Shown in pieces: positions 47,050 to 55,791 of a stretch of 64,000 nucleotides of DNA. Position 1 is the first letter of the stretch, and every line of letters begins with the position of its first letter. Source of the DNA: Raphanus sativus (taxonomy: Eukaryota; Streptophyta; Magnoliopsida; Brassicales; Brassicaceae); the NCBI RefSeq assembly GCF_000801105.2, contig NC_079515.1, positions 36,293,407 to 36,357,406 on the forward strand, given 5' to 3'. The position numbers were made by a program, and so were the translations under genes. A model generated the notes under the pieces. The model was not told where the DNA came from and did not search any database. It was given only the letters and a program-made list of their open reading frames with translations.

Positions 47050-47325
47050 GATCAGCTGCAACGCCAAACTCCACATACTCGATAACCAAGGTAAGTTTTT
47101 ATATTATTTTATTATTTTTAATTTTTTTCAGATTTATAAAAAAAAAACAAAAAGAAAAACAAAAAAGGAACCAATCACTCGATTTCACGTGGCGAGACCG
47201 ATAGTGAATTGATTCTTAGCTACGGCATTCAAGGGCACAAATCCTTAAAAGTTTTGGGTCTCACGTATTATAAAAATAATTTTTGGCTAAGGATTTACTT
47301 CTAATATGCTGCGTTGCAGCTGCTC
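47050..47325. mobile_element. PIF/Harbinger-type MITE
   Basis: The ends GATCAGCTGCAACG and, reversed, GAGCAGCTGCAACG are 14-bp inverted repeats with one mismatch. They are flanked by TTA (47047-47049 and 47326-47328), the usual PIF/Harbinger target duplication. The 276-bp element is non-coding. Confidence 0.8.
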
Positions 47326-47649
47326 TTAGACCATGTGCAACGGGAGTCCATCCCAAATCCTTAGGAGATAATTTTAGAATAAATGAAATATAATAATCAT
47401 ATTTTGGCTAACTTTTCTACGGATCAGTCCGTAAATAAGCAATTGAAGGACCTGATCCTTAGAACACGTGGCGTTAGGAGATTGGATTTCGTTTTGTAAA
47501 AAGAAAATTTATTCTCTCTCCTCCGGGAGCTTGAGTCTGCAAGAAAAAAAAATCATTCTCTTTCCAGGCTGATTGATTTCGTCATCGTTTATTAATTTTA
47601 TTTGTGTTTGATTTGTATTTCGTTATCTGTTCTCGATGTTGATTTACAG

Positions 47650-47739
47650 ATGTCTTTAGCGACGGAACAAGACACAGGGATGTTAAAGGTCCAGCAAACC
47701 ATCGGAAGCATCCTGTGCTGCAAGTGCGGCGTCCCCATT
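47650..47739 (+). pseudogene. captured N-terminus of NMD3 (60S export adaptor)
   Basis: The frame begins MSLATEQDTGMLKVQQTIGS and continues ILCCKCGVP, the start of eukaryotic NMD3 with the first CxxC of its zinc-binding region. NMD3 carries the 60S ribosomal subunit out of the nucleus. After GVP the similarity stops. The frame runs on into an unrelated sequence (IEKFAAKSDSVAAPVTIEEP) and ends at a TAA near 47817. The preceding bases look like the NMD3 leader with an intron acceptor (TTTACAG). Confidence 0.65.
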
Positions 47740-48480
47740 GAAAAGTTTGCTGCTAAATCAGATTCAGTCGCAGCTCCTGTTACCATTGAAGAGCCTGCAA
47801 GTGAAGAGATTGCTTAACTTGAATCTGAAAACGTCTGCAAACACTCCCTTGAAGTCTCGCATTGTTGATGAGATTAGAGAGGTCTGTCTGTCTGATTAGA
47901 GAGGTCTGTCTGTCTATTTCCACTAATCTTTTTCGTTTTAGCTCTGGTCCGGAAGTTTATAGGAAAGGAAACGTTTCTTACTCTGTTTTCACCTAAAGTC
48001 GGTAACTTTTATCAACCGTTTCATTCATCTTTGAGATTCTGTTGGTTTCAGTTAGCTCAAGGAGTTCTGGTTCCGTTTACATATCTCAACTTTCGGGTTT
48101 AATCTTGGTCTCTTAGTCTGTGATGAACTGTGTTTGTAGCTAAAGTTTCTTTTTTTTAAACCTGTTGTTATATTCTCTGATTGTTGGAAGGGATCATGCT
48201 GGTGGCAACGAGAAGATGAAGCAGTTGGTGCCTGGAATCTTTTTATTCACTTGTTCCTTCCCTAACAGGAGCCTACGTAGATCATCCTTCACGTCACTCA
48301 CCCTAAGCTGCTTCTTTATCGGTTCACTGAATCGCTCCACCAAGTCAGCCACATTGCTAGGTATATTCTCCACCGGGTCGGGCTTAGCTAGGTTCCATGC
48401 CTTAATAATCATCATGGTTTCCTGGGAATTGTCTACCTCTTTCAGCTCTTTAAATGAATCTCAATGAGTTGGTTAGTTTT
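47740..48480. pseudogene. unidentified captured fragments between NMD3 and EIF1AD pieces
   Basis: On the plus strand around 47812-47882, LNLNLKTSANTPLKSRIVDE then IRE reads like an exon with a donor at 47882. On the minus strand around 48390-48220, VENIPSNVADLVERFSEPIK then KQLRVSDVKDDLRRLLLGKE reads like another protein. The mixed orientation points to assembly from several sources. I cannot name the families. Confidence 0.4.
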
Positions 48481-48587
48481 GTATGTATGTACCGACTAAA
48501 AGATTGGATTTTTATAGTGTTAGGACAGCTAGAGTTTTTGCAATTGATTTGTTCTTGAACTGCTGTTTTTTTTTGTTGTCTGAAGAT

Positions 48588-48661
48588 AATGGATGCAAAA
48601 GGAGAGAACTCATTAGCATTGTTTCCAGCCAAGTTTCGTGAGAGCATGTGGATCAGACGAG
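48588..48661 (+). pseudogene. captured exon of an EIF1AD-like OB-fold gene
   Basis: The segment IMDAKGENSLALFPAKFRES followed by MWIRRG, then a GT donor, matches the OB-fold core of plant EIF1AD-like (eIF1A-domain) proteins. The rest of the gene is absent. Confidence 0.6.
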
Positions 48662-49097
48662 GTAACCTTTACTTGTTGTTGTCAAACAAAGTTACTTGGG
48701 ACTTCTCTCAGACTTGTTTAAACATAAGAAATGAATATTAAATCATTGCTTAGTGTTGTATCTTACTCTGTCTTTGTTTCTTCATATGTTTAACAAAAAA
48801 AAAAAAATTCACCTAAGGATTCCTAAAATGAATCCACCATTGGACTTCTTATTTTGTTAAGAATCCACTATTCAATAAAAAAAATACACTAAAATAGTCC
48901 CTATGGACTCCACAATGGAATCCACCATTGTGGATGCTCTTAGCTATAGACGAAATATTTGAAGTCTAGTTTTCCAAAAAAAAATATATATTTGAAGTTG
49001 GAGACGGATCATTTTTCCAACTGGACAAATTCAAGGTTAAGAGCTTTTCTAAGGCGGTATGGGCTTTCTTTGAGGCAGGGCTATAATGAATGAAAAA

Positions 49098-49162
49098 GGC
49101 CCATTATCTTACCAAGTTTACGTCCAAAATACCCTAATTCCGAACATCCCTGTGTATATATA
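49098..49162 (+). promoter_or_regulatory. site II, telo-box-like and TATA motifs
   Basis: GGCCCA (49098-49103, site II), ACCCTAA (49131-49137, telo-box core) and TATATATA (49155-49162) occur in this order. This arrangement is typical of plant promoters of ribosomal-protein and snoRNA genes. It lies about 310 bp upstream of the snoRNA candidate. Confidence 0.45.
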
Positions 49163-49329
49163 TACGAAATACTTGCGGCGATGAACAATCAATCGTTTCG
49201 TTCTCTCCGTCGCTTGTGTATATGTTTTATCGTGTTAAAGACGTGTATTTGTTTCTGTTTACCTGAGTTTTGATTCGCCACTCTGATTAATTTTCCCTGT
49301 AGATTATTTTCGATATCTATATCGATTTT

Positions 49330-49419
49330 GACTCGAGGGGCGATAAAAGTTTTTATAGCAGGGGCGTTGAGTCGCTTTGCCTATGTGAATCAGGCAATAG
49401 CGAATAAGCTCTTGTTACA
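49330..49419 (+). ncRNA. stacked-hairpin segment, possible structured RNA
   Basis: GACTC (49330-49334) pairs with GAGTC (49369-49373) around an inner ATAAAA/TTTTAT stem. Directly after it CGCTTTGCCT (49373-49382) pairs with AGGCAATAGCG (49392-49402), 10 pairs with one bulge. An ACA follows at 49417. This recalls an H/ACA snoRNA, but no hinge box separates the hairpins, so the class is open. Confidence 0.3.
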
Positions 49420-49474
49420 TGTGTAATTCGTTTCTTCTTGCTTGCATGTTTCAATTGGTATTTTTTTCTAAAGA

Positions 49475-49556
49475 GGATTCTATGATGGCATGAAATCTTT
49501 GAGACCTGATTTACTTACTGATGAAAAAGCTATAAGCATTATTACTCTGAGGATCC
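49475..49556 (+). ncRNA. C/D-box snoRNA, predicted guide for 18S rRNA 2'-O-methylation
   Basis: The terminal stem is GGATTC (49475-49480) with GGATCC (49551-49556). The C box is ATGATGG (49482-49488, one change from consensus), D' is CTGA (49506-49509), C' is TGATGA (49519-49524) and D is CTGA (49547-49550). Directly upstream of D' lies AATCTTTGAGAC (49494-49505). It is a perfect 12-nt complement of GTCTCAAAGATT near the 5' end of 18S rRNA. By the D'+5 rule the modified base is the last C of GTCTC, position 38 by my count in the Arabidopsis 18S sequence. Size (82 nt) and box spacing are normal. The element upstream of D shows no rRNA match that I can recall. Confidence 0.68.
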
Positions 49557-49559
49557 TTT

Positions 49560-50400
49560 TATATTATAAATTTGTATTGTGGTTTTTTTTGAATTAAATT
49601 GTGATCTGAAGGTAAAGATAGAAAAAGAGAATATGCACTGGGCTCTGAGAAGTTGATTGACATTCAACTTTCTTTTCATGGATAATGCTGCCTAGAAAGC
49701 TTTATTCTTAAGATAAATTTCACATTGGAGTTTCACTTCATTTTGTAGCAAAATCAACTCATAAAATGATCTCAAAAAGGTTCTGAATGGTACAAGACCG
49801 TGTTCAGAATCAAAAACAAGAACTATAAATGCCCTTGGCACTTAGAGGACGCAATGGTAACAAGTTTATTGGCACTTTACTCAGAGTTGGATTGAGTTGG
49901 ATTGTTCTATGTGCAGTATCCAGGCTAATTGAGAAGTGTTTGTAAGCAGACTTAAAAAAGAGGAATCTGATCAACAGACTTGATCAAGTGTGAGTTAATA
50001 ATATATTGACAATTGTTAAAAAGATAGCAGTTTCAAAAATTCTCATAAGAACTCTTAAACAGTTGATATAAGAACCGTTGCTAAAGACCATTTTTCTCTG
50101 TTCAATCTCTTAACGTATCACCTCTAGTCAAATGGCATAAACATACGTATAAATAAAACGGCATGTAGTGTTTTGACAAACAGCACAACTTATAATGACG
50201 AGCACAAAAATTAGTAACCAGAAGAGAACCATGCAGACTGGATGAGAAACTAGAGTCAAAACATCTTACTAAATACGATGTCGTTTTTCGTTTTTTTTTC
50301 ATTTTTTGTCTTTCGATGTTGCTCAGTTTTTTCAAATCCACCAATTAAGAAGACCAAAGAAACATTTTAATTTTCTTTTTGTAATTTTTAAAGTATGCTT
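49560..50400. other. spacer downstream of snoRNA candidate
   Basis: No protein gene is seen. A strong hairpin (GGTTCTGAA at 49779 with TTCAGAATC at 49803, inner GGT/ACC) may belong to a further small RNA of the same transcript. From about 50100 this is the 3' flank of the PP2C gene. Confidence 0.4.
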
Positions 50401-51838
50401 TCAGTGTTCAAGAGCACTCCTGACAGAGAGCGATGAGTCTTGAGTTAAGTTGGTTTGGCCTCGGTCATGGTTCAAGAACACTACTATAACTGTGATGTCA
50501 TCATGAAAATGGCGTCTCACTTTCTTGTCAATCTTCTTCAGATCAGAATATCTCATCTCTCTTTTCCTCGCTGCCTCCTGAAGTGCCTCTTTTATCAATC
50601 TCTTTGCGCTTCCCTGAAGACAAAACGACGTAGACACAGTGCAGCAAATCAAATATTTAACACGATTGCAATCAAGGAAACCCACACAGTCACAGCATAT
50701 CAACAATTCTGTTTAAAAACTTACAGCGCGGGGATGGTTATGAACAATCTCAACCGCTCTTTCGTTGCTCAAATGTTCCCAAAGACCATCCGACGCAAAA
50801 ATGAGAAACGAATCATTCGGATGCAGCGGATGAGAAAGTATTGTGGGGGTCGCAGACATCAACGGTCTCGTTATCGGCTCTGCAATTCTGAACTTTTGAT
50901 TGATAGGTTCCCTATTAAACTCCTGCCTTTTCATGTACATATCTCCTATAGATCTCGAAACCTATATATAAACCACACATGAAAATCATTATTAACAAGA
51001 AACTATGAAAGCTTAATTAATAACCATTAGGTAACTAACTACCTGGATGATACCCTTAACTCTCCAAACCCCATGCTTAAACACAACGATCTGCGGATCA
51101 TCAGGATGCGAATCTTTAAGCTCCCAACGAATATCCTCGTTGTTAGCATTATGCTCACTCGACAGCTGAACAGCAGAGACTCCACCACCAAAGTTCCCTT
51201 TCTTTCCCAAAACAACCCGCGAATCTCCCAAACTCGCCACGAAAAGAGTACTCTGATATATCACACCAACCAGACAGCAGGTCCCAACAGTTGCTAAATT
51301 AGGCATCGTACTCCACACCTCAGAGACAAGAGAAGCGAACCCTTCTTCAGTCGCACCAAACGCTCTTTCTATCGTCTCTTTAGTCACAACCCCTTGCGTC
51401 TCCGCTGATATCTCTGGCATCATCATATCATAACCAATTAAAAAGCAGTTAGGTTGTTGACCGTTGACCAAAATCACAAAACAAAAAAAAAAGGATTAAC
51501 AAGAAACGAACCTAACCTAGAAAGTGGTTGAAGAGGTGATCGCAGACGTAACGAGCAGCTTCGGGACCACCGTGACCGTCGTAAACTCCGACGAAAGTCC
51601 CGAAGCTTCCGGACTCGATCTGGCTCTGATCCTCGAGGACCTGGTTGGCTTGGATCACAGCCATCGAGAATTCTCCTCCTCCGCCGCTGTATCTACCGAG
51701 ATCGCGGAACCAGAGGAGTCCGTCTTTGCCTTCGCCGCCGGACTCTGAGTTGTTGTTGTTGTTGTTGTTATCGGAGGAGGTGAGGCGCCCGAACGGCTTG
51801 AAGCAGAGGGAAAGCAGATTCATGAATGAACCTGACAT
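50401..51838 (-). CDS. protein phosphatase 2C, clade D type
   Basis: Four exons: 51838-51517, 51413-51043, 50961-50725 and 50613-50401, total 380 residues. PP2C motifs are in order: [18 protein letters not shown] (metal-binding Asp and Gly), [20 protein letters not shown] with [10 protein letters not shown], then [26 protein letters not shown] and [11 protein letters not shown]. The metal and phosphate residues look complete, so this should be an active Ser/Thr phosphatase. Clade D members dephosphorylate plasma-membrane H+-ATPases and are bound by SAUR proteins. That role is a family inference. Residues 24-30 are seven Asn encoded by a trinucleotide tract (51748-51770). Recalls At3g17090. 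Confidence 0.93.
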
Positions 51839-53845
51839 TCAACATCTCTCGGGAACACACACTCCTCCTAAACCCCCTAGTAAGACTTTGGATTACTTAC
51901 TACTCCGATAGAACGAGATTTTGATTTTTTTTAGATCGGGAGAGTGGGAGAGAGTAGTATATGTCTTAATGGGAGAGAAGATGCGTATGATAAGAGGTTA
52001 GGCGTAGTATAAGGAGTCTTAGGCGCACGTTAGCAGACGATCGTGTTCTGTCCGGTCGTAGAGGAGCCAGGCCCGGTCTTGAGCACATACTCAAGATACA
52101 TTAGTATGGGGCCAATAATTTTGATCACTTGAAAGCTTGCAATTTATACTTGAAAGCTTGCAATTTATACTGTTTTTTTTTAGCAGATGTCAAAATGAAC
52201 TCTAATCAAATTTATAACAGAATAAAACTTTGATTTTTTTCTTTATCTATATAAAAAAGTAAAAAGATAATTTTTAGGATTGATAAAATTTTGTCAGCTT
52301 GAAAATATTGTAAATTTCAGTTTTTCTTTTGTTAATTAAAAATTTTAATTATCATTTAAGACCTATATTTTTAGTTTTGTATTGAACCCGAAATATCTCA
52401 GGACACTCTCTCCGCTTGTAATTTTTTTTGTCTGATGAAGAGAGCGATCTTCTTCCCTTAAATGGTGAATAAAGAAAATACAACTATTTAGTAAATTTTT
52501 ATTAGTAACCCATTCATATGGTATTTGAAAATATAATATGTGTGTATGTTTTTATATATTGGAGACCGACCATGGGGCGACTTGCATTCTTTTATATTTC
52601 TACATACTCATTCACTATTTCTCTATCTTTCAATTTTTTATACAAATAAGTTTTCAGATGTAATATGTTTGACATAGCTATAATTAAGAGAAGTCGTTTC
52701 TCTATTTCCTTCAACCGATACATTTCTGAATCTTTCCAAGTCTACTAGCTATTGGATGTTGGCTATGTCCAAGTAAAAACTTCCCCACGTGGGAGCCTAG
52801 TTTTCCCTAACCATCAGTATGTGTGTTTTATTCAAGATATTGGATGTTCGCTATGTCCAAGTCTACTAGCTGTGGAGTAGTGGAAGTCAAGCCAACGTAT
52901 GCAACCTTAGCTTTTGAAGATTCATACGCCTGTTAGATAAACACTGGCTAGTTCATGCCTCCATTCTTTGTTGACCCACATTGAAATTTTAAATCCTAAC
53001 TTATGGAGAACAAGGCACGAACCATGCTTCGCATTTTTTTATATGGAGAGAGACCGCTTAATTCTATTAAAAATTATCATTTCTTGGCTTTTCATATGTT
53101 CTAAAGAAACTATAAAATATCCGGTAGAAGTCTTTCTTTCTAATTCATTTATAGAGATAAAAAAGTCTTACTAAGAAAAAGAAAATTCAGTTTGACGGAT
53201 ACACTATTTGTTTTTTAATTGGTGAACTTGGCCGTTTTTCAGTTTGGCATGGCCATTGAGCGAAGTACTTGTAGATACTTTTGTTAGATTAGCACTTAAC
53301 ACCTAGTTGACAACCTGTATAGCTAAAACAATACTGGTGTAGAGCATTGCATGCATGTCTACTACACATCTTCATAAGTCATAATATCAATTTATGACGA
53401 TGAATCAATGATATTGTCATGTGAAGGAGGATGTATCCTAGATTATAAACGATATGATAATATAATGGGAAGAACATAGTAAACAATATATGAATACAAG
53501 AAAACAAAAAAAAAAACGAAATTAGTCAAAAGTAATACGTATGTAGTGTTTAAGATATATTTTTGTTGACAACTAAAGATTTATACCACGATGATTTCTT
53601 TGTTACCAAAGATAGAAATATCACTCAAAGTAGTTTTCACCCATTAATCAATAATAAATGTTGTCTAAAAATAACCGTTGCCTAAAAAAACCTGTTTAAA
53701 CCCTTACCTCCCAAAACAAAACAAACACAACGGAACACCCTAAATTTAAAAACCTGTTTTCTTAAATCTAACCTCTTTTTCACCATATAAGATCTTTCTC
53801 ACATCCCCATTCCAAAAAGAAAACTAAAAACCCCAAAAGATAAAG
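51839..53845. other. intergenic region between divergent PP2C and pectinesterase
   Basis: AT-rich. It holds a 21-bp tandem duplicate (CTTGAAAGCTTGCAATTTATA, 52129-52170). It also has a local duplication around 52735-52870 (TATTGGATGTT.GCTATGTCCAAG and GTCTACTAGCT). A GGCCCGGTCTTGAGCACATA stretch at 52069 resembles hAT-type ends, but no partner end was found. No gene is seen. Confidence 0.5.
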
Positions 53846-55274
53846 ATGGATCATCGAGCAGGAATGGTCCTTTTCCTAGCCCTTGTTGTAATGTCCGTAT
53901 GGGGTTCGGACGCATCGGCACTGGAAAGTATGAAGTTTGACGCGCCGCTTCTAACTGAAAAAATTGCAACAAATAGATCTATAATCGTCGATATTGAAGG
54001 GAAGGGAGACTACACTTCGGTTCAAAAAGCCATTGATGCTGTCCCTGTTGGTAACTCTAATTGGATTATCGTCCATGTCCGTAAAGGAATCTACAAGTAC
54101 GTTTACTTAGGTTTAACCTTTTACATTACTTCATACGCGCAATCATGCTACATAACATACATATATAACCAAGTTATAGTTATTATATGCATTACTGTTG
54201 TCACATACATTTATTTTGAATTTTGATGTTTTTTTATCTTTTATGAAAAATAGGGAGAGAGTGCACATTCCAGAGAACAAGCCTTTCATATTCATGAGGG
54301 GTAACGGAAGAGGAAAGACAGTCATCGAATCATCGCAAAGTTCGATAGACAATGTTGCTTCAGCCACTTTCAAAGTCGAAGCTAATCACTTCGTTGCTTT
54401 TGGTATCAGCATCAGGGTATGTATTAACACAAAGGTAGATTTTGATTACGTACGTAACATTTGTGTCTTAATGAACTTGTGTGATGAATATACAGAATGA
54501 TGCACCGGTCGGACAGGCGTTCACGTCTGACAACCAATCGGTGGCAGCGTTTGTGGCGGCTGATAAAGTTGCGTTTTACCATTGTGCGTTCTACAGCTTG
54601 CACAACACTTTGTTTGATAACAAAGGTAGACATTACTACCACGAGAGTTACATCCAAGGCTCCATCGACTTCATCTTCGGTCGTGCAACTTCCATTTTCA
54701 ACGTACGTTTTTTAACATTCTCTAGAACATAACATATAGACCGGCAATAATATACCACATTTTGAAAATTTCTAAAATTGTTACAGAATTGTGAGATATT
54801 TGTGATATCGGACAAGAGGGTGAAACCATATGGGTCAATCACAGCACACCACAGGGAACACCCAGAGGAAAAGACGGGTTATGTGTTCATAAGAGGCAAA
54901 GTGTACGGAATCGATGAGGTTTACCTAGGCAGAGCCAAAGGACCTTATTCTCGGGTCATCTTTGCCAAGACTTACTTTTCCAAGACCGTTGTCCCTAGCG
55001 GTTGGACCAACTGGAGCTACGACGGCTCAACCAAGTTAGTCTCCATTATTTTTTTATACTAGATTATTGTTCATGTTTTATACTAATATTCTTGAGACAT
55101 TTGAGCAGGGATTTATACCATGCGGAGTATAAGTGTCATGGACCAGGTGCTGAGAGACAAGGTAGATCAGATTGGGCCAAAGAACTTACCAAACAAGAAG
55201 TTGAGTCTTTCTTGTCCATTGATTTCATTGATGGAACTTCTTGGCTCCCTGTTTGGCTTCAGCAAAAGTCTTAG
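53846..55274 (+). CDS. pectinesterase (pectin methylesterase) without pro-region
   Basis: Five exons: 53846-54096, 54254-54416, 54496-54702, 54787-55034 and 55109-55274, total 344 residues. A signal peptide (MVLFLALVVMSVWGSDASA) is followed directly by the right-handed beta-helix domain (IIVDIEGKGDYTSVQKAIDA, KGIYKERVHIP, FIFMRGNGRGKTVIE, GSIDFIFGRATSIFN, VYLGRAKGPYSRVIF). There is no PMEI-like pro-domain, so this is the short type. The nucleophile Asp (about 196) and the Arg of LGR (about 256) are present. The second catalytic Asp of the usual QDTL motif is Asn here (HNTL, about residue 175), and the Trp of LGRPW is missing. Activity may be altered. Resembles At3g17060 from memory. Confidence 0.9.
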
Positions 55275-55791
55275 AGCTCCTTAATCTGTGCGTGTCTCCC
55301 GTTTGGCTTGGAAAAAGAAAACATATGAAGAAAGAAGGACCCATTCTTTTCTTCACTATACAAAATAGTTTTCTCTCTCTTTTTGTTCTACTCTAAAATG
55401 ATTGTAGACTGATTGGAAAATTCTTATGTCGTTTGCACACATTATATAAGATAATTTCCATTTTTATAATATATGTAACCTGAACTATGATCATATCTTC
55501 TTTCTTTTCATTCGTTTGCCTCTCTCTCGAGTTATCAAAATATACACAGTGCAAACAAAATAGAAACCAAAGTGTTACAGACTCTATAAGTACATGTTAC
55601 GTTTTCTATTCCGGTGAGTCAAACGCAAACCAATCTCCTCTTCTCTACTTATCTCACCGGAAACAAAAAAAAAAACTCTCTATCCTCCTCCAGTGTCGTT
55701 AGACTCACAAACACATACACATACAACACAAACTCTTCTCCTAACTTATATAAGTGTGAGTGCCTATGACATCAACAACATCATGTCGCCG
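55275..55791. other. convergent 3' flanks of pectinesterase and PHYB
   Basis: No gene is seen. It holds the 3' untranslated parts, including what would be the natural last codons of PHYB (55745-55791, see finding). Confidence 0.6.

Larger units (their letters stand above)
47329..48939. mobile_element. composite TIR element carrying pieces of several genes
   Basis: The left end is GACCATGTGCAACGGGAGTC and the right end, reversed, is GAGCATCCACAATGGTGGAT. Both are flanked by TTA (47326-47328, shared with the MITE, and 48940-48942). Subterminal AATCCTTAGG occurs at both ends in inverted orientation. Inside are an NMD3 start (47650), two or three unidentified coding-like stretches and an EIF1AD-like exon (48588), with introns. 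This looks like a gene-capturing transposon of the PIF/Harbinger type. The TIR match is imperfect, so class and exact borders are tentative. Confidence 0.5.

Noticed and set aside
49178..49270. Another C/D snoRNA starting CGATGAA
   Set aside because: The C box is poor, there is no closing stem and no rRNA complement that I can recognise.
51839..52600. Second hAT element starting GGCCCGGTCTTGAG at 52069
   Set aside because: No matching opposite end or 8-bp target duplication was found.
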